Positions 1-5,905 of a DNA stretch of 8,573 nucleotides are shown here, one piece after another. The DNA is taken from the NCBI GenBank assembly GCA_016200785.1, contig JACQED010000307.1:1-8573 (forward strand), written 5' to 3'. Below the pieces are notes generated by a model. It was not told the DNA's origin. It saw only the letters and a list, made by a program, of their open reading frames with translations, and made no database searches. The position numbers were made by a program, and so were the translations under genes. The DNA comes from Chloroflexota bacterium. Its GTDB lineage: Bacteria > Chloroflexota > Anaerolineae > Anaerolineales > JACQED01. How positions within the stretch are numbered: position 1 is the stretch's first letter; each line of letters opens with the position of its first letter.

Positions 1-568
1 CAAAGTCGCGAGGGTGGTGGAAAGCGATTCTCAACGCCCAGTACCCGCCGAGCGAAATGCCGCCGATGGCCCGCCCCGATCCGTCGGCGGCGACGCGGAA
101 GCGGTGTTCGACTTGCGGCAGCACTTCGCCAAGCATGAAGGCCTCGTAATTCACATTGGGATAATACAGGCCTCCGGGCATCACGACGACGAACGGCGGC
201 GTGCCCTGCGTTATCAACTCATCAGCCGCGGCCTGCACCCGGAGGTCAGGCCACTGCGTTTCATCGGATGCGCCGCCGTGCAGGAGATAGATTACGGGCA
301 GAGCATCGTCCATCCGATCATAGCACGGCGGCAAGTAGATCATGAACGGCACTGGTGCGTCATAGACTTCGCTCGTCACTGCGGCCCGAACGATCCGCCC
401 CTGCCTCTGGACACAGGCAAGCCGAGCGGCGGCGCTGGCGAGGGCGGGTGTGATGCGAGCCGCAAGAGGAAACGGCAGGCCGCTTATGGCGATGACCAGC
501 ACCAGATTCAACCCGGCCAAAAGACGCCAGGCCTCTTGCCGGCCAGGCGCGAGCCACCTAGCCAGCAT
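1..568 (-). CDS. Membrane-anchored alpha/beta-hydrolase, esterase D-like (3' part missing)
   Basis: The reverse strand is open from an ATG at 568 to the window edge, giving 189 residues of an incomplete protein. The N-terminus has a positive patch followed by a hydrophobic segment (about residues 17-37), which is a membrane anchor or uncleaved signal. From about residue 62 the sequence looks like the putative-esterase family (esterase D/enterochelin-esterase type, PF00756): the strand PVIYLLHGG (91-99), which places the oxyanion-hole region, the strand FVVVMPGG (126-133), and the nucleophile elbow GISLGG with Ser172 (GxSxG). The catalytic Asp and His would lie beyond position 1. The start overlaps the 3' end of the upstream gene by 11 nt, so translational coupling is likely; I see no Shine-Dalgarno sequence. 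The natural substrate cannot be told from sequence. The fold is fairly certain, the exact reaction is not. Confidence 0.85.
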   Translation of the reverse strand, partial: MLARWLAPGRQEAWRLLAGLNLVLVIAISGLPFPLAARITPALASAAARLACVQRQGRIVRAAVTSEVYDAPVPFMIYLPPCYDRMDDALPVIYLLHGGASDETQWPDLRVQAAADELITQGTPPFVVVMPGGLYYPNVNYEAFMLGEVLPQVEHRFRVAADGSGRAIGGISLGGYWALRIAFHHPRDF

Positions 569-1823
569 CGGAAGTGACGTAGAAGAAGTCGCGCGAGAAG
601 CCTTTCAGGTAGCGGTTATTGTCGAACTTCATGCCGTCGAGCAGAGGCACAGCCTGCAAGCCACCTGCGCCGGATTGAATCGCGTCGAAGTGCACCCAAT
701 AGTTGTTGATGTCGAGTTGGATCGCCTCGGCGGCTCCGGCATCTGCCAGCGCCTTCGCCAGCGTCGGCAGAGTGAGGCCCGGCCCGGCGACATAGAAAAG
801 GGCGTGTCCATCGGCGCTGATGCCAATCCCCGATCGCCATGTGGCGGTAGCGTGGTTGACAGTGTAGCCCCAATCGGACGGATCGCCGTCGGCGGTGTGT
901 GGGTTGATCTGGCCCGTGTCTATGAGCAATGGCCCATTCTGCCTCCAGGTCGAAAGGCGCGGTGATGGCACGATGTCCGTTCCCCATTCCCCAATGGCTA
1001 CCTGGCCGTCGTCGTACATCGCCACCGTGCCCAGTCCGTCGCGCGGCGGCAACACCATGACACCGTTGACCATTGCGCCGAAGTGCCCGTGGCGCGCTTT
1101 GAAACCGCCGTTGAAGTCGGCCAGCAGGAAGCCGGGACGCATATCGCCTGCCCCGATCTGGCCCGTGCGATCGATTTGCACTGGCGACTGAGGCTCATCG
1201 GAGCCGAGCACGAAATGCAAGCGCGTGTGCGTCAGGTCAAAGGCCACCACTGCGGCCACAACGTATGGGCGTTGCGGGTCGGGCTGAAGGAACGTTCGAG
1301 CGGCCACAGGCCGGCCGGACTGGTCTTGAATGTACGGCATCCAGCGCCCCTCGCCCGTCATCGAACCCAACGCCGGGATGGACGCGAGCGGCCAACTTGA
1401 ATCAGTGGACGCCACTGGATCCGCCAGCCCGGCCTGAGGCCCGTGGGGCTTGGCTACGCCTGGGGACGCGGCAGGAGCGCCGCCCCCGTGGGCCGAAATT
1501 CCCGGCGCGGAATAATGGTCTTGAGCCGGGAGCGTGTCTCCCGACGAGGTCGTCGTCCAGGGGGCGGCCACCGGCGCGCCGCTCACTTGATACTCCCATT
1601 GATGAACCCTGTCCTCGACCTGAAAGGCAAACGCCTCCAGCTGGGCCACGGCTCGATCGCCGATGAACTCGCGTAGTGCGTCCGATGACTCGGCGCCGAT
1701 CGCCGGCCAAACCGAAATGGCGGCGAAGGCGCCCCCCATCGCCGTCAGAGCGACGACGAGAGTCAAGCCGAGAGCGATGAGGCTCCAGCCCAGCAGATGC
1801 GTCTTTCTAAGTCGTGTGATCAT
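558..1823 (-). CDS. Membrane-anchored NAGPA-like (phosphodiester glycosidase family) protein
   Basis: The protein has 421 residues. A short positive N-terminus and a hydrophobic segment (about 11-37) indicate membrane anchoring with the bulk outside. Residues 80-150 are a low-complexity Ala/Pro/Gly/Ser linker. From about 185 the sequence resembles the phosphodiester glycosidase/NAGPA family (PF09992): LADFNGGF (234-241), NGPLLIDTG (296-304), and WRSGIGISADG (329-339) followed by a helix and the strand AIQLDINNY (367-375). Family members usually have LDGGGS at the last site, so this one is divergent and may not be active. I chose ATG 1823 because GGAGA (1830-1834) sits 6 nt before it. The in-frame ATG at 1841 has no ribosome site. 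It overlaps the upstream receiver gene by 17 nt and the downstream esterase by 11 nt, which points to one operon. Family members act on sugar-phosphodiester bonds; the substrate here is unknown. Confidence 0.78.
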   Translation of the reverse strand: MITRLRKTHLLGWSLIALGLTLVVALTAMGGAFAAISVWPAIGAESSDALREFIGDRAVAQLEAFAFQVEDRVHQWEYQVSGAPVAAPWTTTSSGDTLPAQDHYSAPGISAHGGGAPAASPGVAKPHGPQAGLADPVASTDSSWPLASIPALGSMTGEGRWMPYIQDQSGRPVAARTFLQPDPQRPYVVAAVVAFDLTHTRLHFVLGSDEPQSPVQIDRTGQIGAGDMRPGFLLADFNGGFKARHGHFGAMVNGVMVLPPRDGLGTVAMYDDGQVAIGEWGTDIVPSPRLSTWRQNGPLLIDTGQINPHTADGDPSDWGYTVNHATATWRSGIGISADGHALFYVAGPGLTLPTLAKALADAGAAEAIQLDINNYWVHFDAIQSGAGGLQAVPLLDGMKFDNNRYLKGFSRDFFYVTSDAG

Positions 1824-2199
1824 AGTCGTTCTCCGATTCATTCGCCCGGCGCAGCACGGCGCCCACGCGCCCGATCAATTCGTCAAGGCCGACCGGTTTG
1901 ATGAGGTAATCCGCCGCGCCGGCTTCCAGCCCGCGCGCGATCGTCTCCTCGGCCGAGTGTCCGGTGACGAAAACGAAAGTGATGCCCGCCGTGCGCAGTG
2001 ACCGACTCAGCGTTATGCCGTCCCCATCAGGCAGAGTGAGGTCCACCAGAACCAGATCAAAGTGGCCGCCGTTCAGCCGCCTCATGGCTTCGAGGATTGA
2101 GCCTGCGGTTACGACATCGTAGCCGGCGCGCCTCAGGCCGAAGGCCTCGCTTTCCCGCACTACGGCATCGTCGTCGATCAATAGGATGGTGGTGGACAT
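1807..2199 (-). CDS. Stand-alone receiver-domain response regulator
   Basis: The protein has 130 residues and consists of one CheY-like receiver domain. The acidic pocket is Asp9-Asp10-Asp11, the phospho-acceptor is Asp53 (in LVLVDLTLPDGDG), the switch Thr is Thr79, and the conserved Lys-Pro is 101-102. The domain ends at RVGAVLRRA (about 110-118). The OmpR-type regulator at 5099-5785 carries the same string at the same place, where its DNA-binding domain then begins. Here only about 11 polar residues follow, so this looks like an OmpR-type regulator that has lost its output domain; that origin is inference. With no DNA-binding or enzymatic domain it must act by phosphorelay or protein contact. 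No kinase is adjacent in this operon. It is the first gene of the three-gene minus-strand operon and overlaps the next one by 17 nt. I see no clear Shine-Dalgarno sequence or strong promoter before ATG 2199. Confidence 0.92.
   Translation of the reverse strand: MSTTILLIDDDAVVRESEAFGLRRAGYDVVTAGSILEAMRRLNGGHFDLVLVDLTLPDGDGITLSRSLRTAGITFVFVTGHSAEETIARGLEAGAADYLIKPVGLDELIGRVGAVLRRANESENDYDHTT
1830..1834 (-). promoter_or_regulatory. Ribosome binding site deciding the start of the NAGPA-like gene
   Basis: GGAGA on the minus strand lies 6 nt before ATG 1823. The upstream in-frame ATG at 1841 has no such site, so the shorter form is preferred. Confidence 0.6.
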
Positions 2200-2290
2200 G
2201 AGTCGCCGCTTCGTCGAAATGCAACACTATTGAGTTTAGGCCATGTCAGTCTGCGATAGGTGAAGCCCGCCTTATCGCCGTCTGAAAATT

Positions 2291-2312
2291 GCCTTAAGGC
2301 GCCGACCGGCGC
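2291..2312. repeat. Two adjacent palindromes next to the lipoprotein promoter
   Basis: GCCTTAAGGC (2291-2300) is a perfect 10-bp palindrome. It is overlapped by GCGCCG-AC-CGGCGC (2299-2312), an inverted repeat of 6-bp arms. The second ends directly at the -35 element of the plus-strand promoter. The position in a divergent intergenic region suits an operator, but no regulator can be named. Confidence 0.45.
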
Positions 2313-2341
2313 TTGACTTTTCCCCGCGTGCGGCCTACACT
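2313..2341 (+). promoter_or_regulatory. Sigma70-type promoter of the lipoprotein gene
   Basis: TTGACT (2313-2318), a 17-nt spacer and TACACT (2336-2341) match the housekeeping consensus well. Transcription would start near 2348, leaving a leader of about 43 nt that contains the GAGGAG ribosome site at 2378-2383. This also argues against placing the protein start at the TTG at 2313, which is the -35 element itself. Confidence 0.7.
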
Positions 2342-2377
2342 CCCGGCTCTCGCGGGCACGTCCAATATTCGCCAAAT

Positions 2378-2383
2378 GAGGAG
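2378..2383 (+). promoter_or_regulatory. Ribosome binding site deciding GTG 2391
   Basis: GAGGAG stands 7 nt before GTG 2391. It selects this GTG over the in-frame ATG at 2376, which would overlap the site itself. Confidence 0.7.
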
Positions 2384-2390
2384 ACCACAC

Positions 2391-2816
2391 GTGAAACCCT
2401 TCCGCTTCGCCTCGCTCATCGCATTGACTGCGCTCTTGTTTGCCTGTTCCAGCGGCGGCACGACGACGCTTCACGTCGTCGAACACGCCAACACAGATAC
2501 GGTCGTAGACATCGGCCCTCAAGGCGACTCGCTCGGTGACGTCCTGGCCTTTGCCAACCCCGTGTTTGACGAGAACAATCAGAAGGAAGTCGGCAGTGAC
2601 AATGGTCAATGCATCCGTACGGCGGTGCCGGGAGCGTGGGAGTGTTTCTGGACGATCACCCTGGCCGACGGGCAACTCACCGTCGAAGGCCCCTTCTACG
2701 ACACGAAGGACTCGGTGCTGGCGATAACAGGCGGCACGGGGGCGTACAGCGGCGCGCGCGGTCAGATGAAACTGCACGCGCGCAACGCTCAGGGCACGGA
2801 GTACGACATTATATAA
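2391..2816 (+). CDS. Lipoprotein with allene-oxide-cyclase/dirigent-like barrel domain
   Basis: The protein has 141 residues starting at GTG 2391. The N-terminus MKPFRFASLIALTALLFACS is a lipoprotein signal: a positive start, a hydrophobic core, and lipobox LFAC with Cys19 as the lipidated residue. The mature part fits the allene-oxide-cyclase-like/dirigent-like barrel family: GDSLGDVLAFANPVFD (45-60), a Gly-Ser-Asp-Asn-Gly-Gln-Cys turn (68-74), CFWTITLADG (85-94) and the signature AITGGTGAYSGARG (111-124). Cys74 and Cys85 could form a disulfide. The plant relatives bind small hydrophobic ligands or steer radical coupling; most bacterial copies have no known role. It is transcribed alone from its own promoter, divergent from the receiver operon and convergent with the DUF5666 gene. 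Family placement is fairly sure; the function is unknown. Confidence 0.82.
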   Translation: MKPFRFASLIALTALLFACSSGGTTTLHVVEHANTDTVVDIGPQGDSLGDVLAFANPVFDENNQKEVGSDNGQCIRTAVPGAWECFWTITLADGQLTVEGPFYDTKDSVLAITGGTGAYSGARGQMKLHARNAQGTEYDII

Positions 2817-2854
2817 GAATTCGCGAAGTATCCCGGCGCGGGCCGAGGCGATGA

Positions 2855-2886
2855 AATAAAAAAGCGCAGGCCAAAGGGTCTGCGCT
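2855..2886 (-). terminator. Intrinsic terminator of the DUF5666 gene
   Basis: An inverted repeat pairs 2863-2872 with 2877-2886 (AGCGCAGGCC with GGTCTGCGCT; 10 bp including one G-T pair) around a 4-nt loop. On the minus strand it is followed by TTTTTATTT (2862-2854). This is a textbook intrinsic terminator for the minus-strand gene ending at 2917. Read on the plus strand, the hairpin is followed only by GTTGCTTTCT, so it may terminate the lipoprotein transcript weakly. Confidence 0.85.
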
Positions 2887-2916
2887 GTTGCTTTCTCGGT
2901 CTGCTTCGAGTTCGAT

Positions 2917-3546
2917 CTACGGCGTAGTCACGCCTGTGCCATTCGCGCCGTTGTCTCTCGCGCCGGCCGGCTTTGCGGGCAGGACCTTCACTTCGGTGGC
3001 CCACCACTTGTCGTCCGAGCGTTTCTCGGCGTTCACGAAGAGATGCGAGCCGGACTTCACGTCGCTGTACGAGAGGGCCGTGCCTGCGCGATCGGTGAAC
3101 TTGGTGTTGCCGTCCACGTAGAACTCCCAGGTCTTGCCGCGGCGGTTGGTGAAGGTGAATGAGTCGGCCTCCACCGTGTTCACGACCCCGACGCCTTTGT
3201 AGTCCGTCCGGGGCGGGAAGACGTGCACCAACAGCGCAACCCATTTGCCATCGTCGTGAACCGAGGCCGCCCCGATGATCCGGTCGTCCACCTTCAGGTC
3301 ACTGAAGGACAGCGGCTTGAGATCTTTGTCGGTGAACTTTGTGTTGCCGTCTACGTAGATGACGTGTTCCTTGCCGAGCGGGCCTTTCAAAGTAAAATTG
3401 TCCGCGCCGATTGCCGTCACCTGGCCCATGCCCCAACGCGTGCCGGCGGCCGTCGGCGGCGTGCCATCCTGCGCGAAGGCGATCCCGCTCAACAGCAGCG
3501 AAGCAATTACAATTCCGATCGTTAGGCTTACGATTTTCTTGAACAT
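2917..3546 (-). CDS. Exported protein with two tandem DUF5666 domains
   Basis: The protein has 209 residues. MFKKIVSLTIGIVIASLLLS followed by GIAFA-QDG is a classical secretion signal with probable cleavage after Ala25. Two copies of a DUF5666-type beta-rich module follow at about 38-112 and 118-190. Both have the string YVDGNTKFTD (64-73 and 143-152), exactly 79 residues apart, followed by a Leu/Tyr-Ser-Asp-(Leu/Val)-Lys segment. The C-terminus is a short Gly/Asn/Thr tail. AAGGAG (3555-3560) lies 8 nt before ATG 3546, so I prefer this start to the in-frame ATG at 3609, which would spoil the signal peptide. It lies 108 bp downstream of the kinase gene with a possible promoter of its own. No biochemical role is known for DUF5666; an envelope-associated role is inference. 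Confidence 0.85.
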   Translation of the reverse strand: MFKKIVSLTIGIVIASLLLSGIAFAQDGTPPTAAGTRWGMGQVTAIGADNFTLKGPLGKEHVIYVDGNTKFTDKDLKPLSFSDLKVDDRIIGAASVHDDGKWVALLVHVFPPRTDYKGVGVVNTVEADSFTFTNRRGKTWEFYVDGNTKFTDRAGTALSYSDVKSGSHLFVNAEKRSDDKWWATEVKVLPAKPAGARDNGANGTGVTTP

Positions 3547-3581
3547 GTCTCTGTCTCCTTTTCTTGACTTGGCCTGAGTGT

Positions 3582-3600
3582 CGCGCCGCCGTGTGGCGCG
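3582..3600. repeat. Inverted repeat in the leader of the DUF5666 gene
   Basis: CGCGCC (3582-3587) and GGCGCG (3595-3600) form a 6-bp GC-only stem around a 7-nt loop. It lies between the candidate promoter and the ribosome site of the DUF5666 gene. There is no T-run, so it is not an intrinsic terminator. A leader structure is possible. Confidence 0.35.
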
Positions 3601-3623
3601 GGCAGACATGCTCGTGTAAAAGG

Positions 3624-3653
3624 ATTGTAAAACATCTAAGTGTCGGCTGAGAA
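3624..3653 (-). promoter_or_regulatory. Candidate promoter of the DUF5666 gene
   Basis: On the minus strand TTCTCA (3653-3648), an 18-nt spacer and TACAAT (3629-3624) form a weak -35 with a good -10. The same -10 hexamer occurs before the two-component operon and before the 7800-7291 gene pair. The -35 matches only 4 of 6 and the gene could also be read through from the kinase. Confidence 0.4.
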
Positions 3654-3654
3654 T

Positions 3655-5106
3655 CTAGCCAGGCGCGAAAGGCAACGAGAAATGGAAATCCGCGCCGGCG
3701 CCGGGCAGGTTGACGACGGCGATCGCGCCGCCGTGGGCTTTGACGATTTCGCGCACGATGCTGAGACCCAGCCCCATGTTGACGCCAGCGCCGCTGCGCC
3801 GATAGTCGCCGCGCCAGTACCGCTCGAAGAGGTGTGGTGCTGCCTCCGTCGCGATGCCGGGGCCGGAGTCGCAAATGTGAATCCACAAAAGGCGTCTCGG
3901 CGCGTCGGCTTCGACGCTGACGCGGATCTGCCCGCCGGTCGGCGTGTGCCTGAGAGCATTGTCGAGCAGGTTGAACAGAATCTCCAGCACGCGATCGGGA
4001 TCGGCCCAAACACGCGGCAGCGAAGCGGAAACGTTGCGCGCGAGCATCACCGAGTTCGCGCTGGCCTTCGCCTCGACGCCTTGACAGGCCTGCTCGATCA
4101 GCCTCGCCGCGTCCACTGCAATTCTCCGCAGGACGAGCCCGCCGCCCTCGTAGGCCGCGAGGCGCAGAAGGTCGTCGGTGAGCCGGCCGAGATACTGCGC
4201 GTGCTCGATCAGGCCGTTGAGGAGGCGAGGGCGCAGGTCGGGCTGATCGACTGCCCCGGCAGCCAGCGCCTCGGCCGCGGCCCTGATGGAGCCAAGCGGC
4301 GTGCGCACATCGTGCGCGATATTGGCGAACGTCGCCTGGCGTGCTTGCTCTGCCTTTTGCAGCGCCTCGGCCATCTGGTTGAAACTCCGCGCCAGCGCGG
4401 CCAGTTCGGTCGGCGCATCCTCGGGAACGCGATGGGCGAAGTCCCCGCTCGCGATGTCCGCCGCCGCCGTGCTCAAGCGCGCGAGCGGGGCGGTGATGCC
4501 GCGCGTCAATCGCAGGCCGATCAGGCTGGCGATCAGCCAGGCGGCGATGACGACGATGATGATCTCATAACGCAGCTCGCGTTGAGCCGTTTGGATGTCG
4601 GTCAACGAGTAATCCATGTGAATCGCGCCGATGATTTGATCGCCGTTCAAGACCGGTTGTGCGGCATAGGCAATCGGAACGCCGGCCGTGGAGTTCTCCT
4701 CAATGCCGCGCGTCGAGCGCCCCGCAAGCGCCGCGCTCACGCCGTATTCGATGATGCGTTGCCCCAGCAGACTGCGCGAGGCCGTGTCCGAAGTCGCGAT
4801 CAACTGGCCGTCTTTGTCGAAGAGAAAAACGCGCGCCTGTGCCCTCAGGGGCGGCGGCGGGTGGCTGAGCAAGTCCTCGGCGGCGATGGTGCGACCCGCC
4901 GCGATGTCGTCGGCCACCGACTCGGCCATCAGGCTCGCCTCTACGTTCATGTCGTCCAACAGCCGGGCTAGATAAATGTGGTCGAGCGTCTGAAGCATGA
5001 ACCAGCCGAGCAGGCCGAGCGGCACGACGATCAAGACCAAATACGTGACGATCAGCCGGGCGCGGATCGAACGCGGGGCGAGGCCGCCGCGAAGAATCTT
5101 ATTCAT
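3655..5106 (-). CDS. Membrane sensor histidine kinase (HAMP, HisKA, HATPase)
   Basis: The protein has 483 residues, the usual length of a class I kinase. Transmembrane segments lie at about 17-39 and 182-200. They enclose an outer sensing domain of about 140 residues that contains VFLFDKDGQLIATSD (93-107), a Cache/PAS-like strand pattern. A HAMP linker follows (about 201-254), then the dimerisation helix with phospho-acceptor His265 in IAHDVRTPLGSI. The next residue is Asp rather than the commoner Glu, and Thr269 is at the phosphatase position. The ATPase domain has an N box (NLLDNALRHTPTG, Asn379 and Asn383), a G1 box DSGPGI (413-418), an F box around FERYW, and a G2 box GLGLSIV (445-451). 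The start overlaps the stop of the response-regulator gene by 8 nt (ATGAATAA), so the two are translated together and form one two-component system. The ligand is unknown. Confidence 0.95.
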   Translation of the reverse strand: MNKILRGGLAPRSIRARLIVTYLVLIVVPLGLLGWFMLQTLDHIYLARLLDDMNVEASLMAESVADDIAAGRTIAAEDLLSHPPPPLRAQARVFLFDKDGQLIATSDTASRSLLGQRIIEYGVSAALAGRSTRGIEENSTAGVPIAYAAQPVLNGDQIIGAIHMDYSLTDIQTAQRELRYEIIIVVIAAWLIASLIGLRLTRGITAPLARLSTAAADIASGDFAHRVPEDAPTELAALARSFNQMAEALQKAEQARQATFANIAHDVRTPLGSIRAAAEALAAGAVDQPDLRPRLLNGLIEHAQYLGRLTDDLLRLAAYEGGGLVLRRIAVDAARLIEQACQGVEAKASANSVMLARNVSASLPRVWADPDRVLEILFNLLDNALRHTPTGGQIRVSVEADAPRRLLWIHICDSGPGIATEAAPHLFERYWRGDYRRSGAGVNMGLGLSIVREIVKAHGGAIAVVNLPGAGADFHFSLPFAPG

Positions 5107-5785
5107 CGCTGAACTTGTAGCCGACGCCGCGCACGGTCAGGAGGTGGCGCGGGTTGGCCGGGTCTGGCTCGATCAATTCGCGAAGCCAGCGGATGTGAAC
5201 GTCGAGCACGCGCGTATCGCCAAAATAATCCTCGCCCCAGATCGCGTCCACGATTTGTTGGCGGCCGATCGCTTCGCCGGGGCGGCTCATGAGTAGTTTG
5301 AGCAATTCGAATTGCTTGGGCGGCGGTTCCACGAGTCTCCCGGCAACACGAACCTCGTGCCGGACGAGATCCATCACGACGTCGCCGACCTCGTAACGCT
5401 CGGGCGGCCGCGCCGCGCCCACCCGCGCCCGGCGCAAAACCGCGCCCACCCGCGCCACCAACTCGCCCATGCTGAACGGCTTCGTGATGTAATCGTCCGC
5501 GCCGCGTTCCAGGCCCAGAATGACATCCATCTCGCGGTCGTGCGCCGTCAGAAATATCACCGGCACGGGGCGGCTGGCCTGGAGCCTGCGGCACAACTGC
5601 AAGCCGTCGGCGTCGGGCAGGCCGATGTCGAGAATCGCCAGATCGGGCGAATGTTTGCGCGCGGCGGCGATTGCCTCCGCGCCGTCGGCGGCGGTCGCGA
5701 CCTTGTACCCGGCGCGCTCCAGACTGAAGCGCACAGAGTCGAGCAGGAGCGGATCGTCATCCACGAGGAGAATAGAATCGGTCAT
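5099..5785 (-). CDS. OmpR/PhoB-family response regulator
   Basis: The protein has 228 residues. The receiver domain (about 3-119) has the acidic pocket Asp9-Asp11, phospho-acceptor Asp53 in ILDIGLPDADG, switch Thr80 and Lys102-Pro103. The winged-helix DNA-binding domain (about 131-226) shows PPPKQFELLKLLMSRPGE (154-171), the recognition-helix region DTRVLDVHIRWLRELIE (190-206) and the wing RGVGYKF (219-225). I chose ATG 5785 over the in-frame GTG at 5791 because the GTG lies inside the ribosome site GAGGTGATC. It is cotranscribed with the kinase at 3655-5106, its obvious partner. It could bind its own promoter region, which is shared with the divergent glycosyltransferase gene. Neither target genes nor a subfamily name can be assigned from sequence alone. 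Confidence 0.96.
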   Translation of the reverse strand: MTDSILLVDDDPLLLDSVRFSLERAGYKVATAADGAEAIAAARKHSPDLAILDIGLPDADGLQLCRRLQASRPVPVIFLTAHDREMDVILGLERGADDYITKPFSMGELVARVGAVLRRARVGAARPPERYEVGDVVMDLVRHEVRVAGRLVEPPPKQFELLKLLMSRPGEAIGRQQIVDAIWGEDYFGDTRVLDVHIRWLRELIEPDPANPRHLLTVRGVGYKFSDE

Positions 5786-5794
5786 GATCACCTC
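5786..5794 (-). promoter_or_regulatory. Extended Shine-Dalgarno sequence of the response regulator
   Basis: GAGGTGATC directly abuts ATG 5785. It is complementary over 9 nt to the usual bacterial 16S rRNA 3' end. GAGG is 5 nt from the start codon, a normal distance. It decides the start, since the competing GTG at 5791 lies inside it. Confidence 0.75.
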
Positions 5795-5801
5795 GGCGCA
5801 A

Positions 5802-5830
5802 ATTGTACTCCGGCCTCGCCTGTCTTTCGA
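5802..5830 (-). promoter_or_regulatory. Promoter of the two-component operon
   Basis: On the minus strand TCGAAA (5830-5825; 4 of 6), a 17-nt spacer and TACAAT (5807-5802) form a plausible sigma70 promoter. The start point would be near 5795, so the leader holds little more than the ribosome site. Confidence 0.55.
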
Positions 5831-5867
5831 TTAGACGAGGTTAAGAGTTGAAATGGCGTCGCATTCC

Positions 5868-5896
5868 TTGACTGCCGTCCCGCGAGGCTGTATGCT
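5868..5896 (+). promoter_or_regulatory. Promoter of the glycosyltransferase gene, giving a nearly leaderless mRNA
   Basis: TTGACT (5868-5873), a 17-nt spacer and TATGCT (5891-5896) are close to consensus. The -10 ends only 9 nt before ATG 5906, so transcription should begin within about 0-4 nt of the start codon. There is no Shine-Dalgarno sequence, which fits leaderless translation. Confidence 0.65.
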
Positions 5897-5905
5897 CGGT
5901 CACAG

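Noticed and set aside
14..577. Plus-strand open frame of 187 codons
   Set aside because: It is antisense to the esterase, which shows the GxSxG elbow and a membrane anchor. No recognisable features in the plus-strand product.
2313..2390. N-terminal extension of the lipoprotein from TTG 2313
   Set aside because: The TTG is the -35 element of a good promoter, and the extension would bury the lipoprotein signal. GTG 2391 has a proper ribosome site.
3547..3609. Start of the DUF5666 protein at ATG 3609
   Set aside because: It would add 21 charged residues in front of a perfect signal peptide. ATG 3546 has AAGGAG at 8 nt.
3640..4971. Plus-strand 443-codon open frame over the kinase gene
   Set aside because: It is antisense to the histidine kinase, whose motifs are all intact. 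The frame stays open only because of GC-rich codon use; the product has no recognisable domain.
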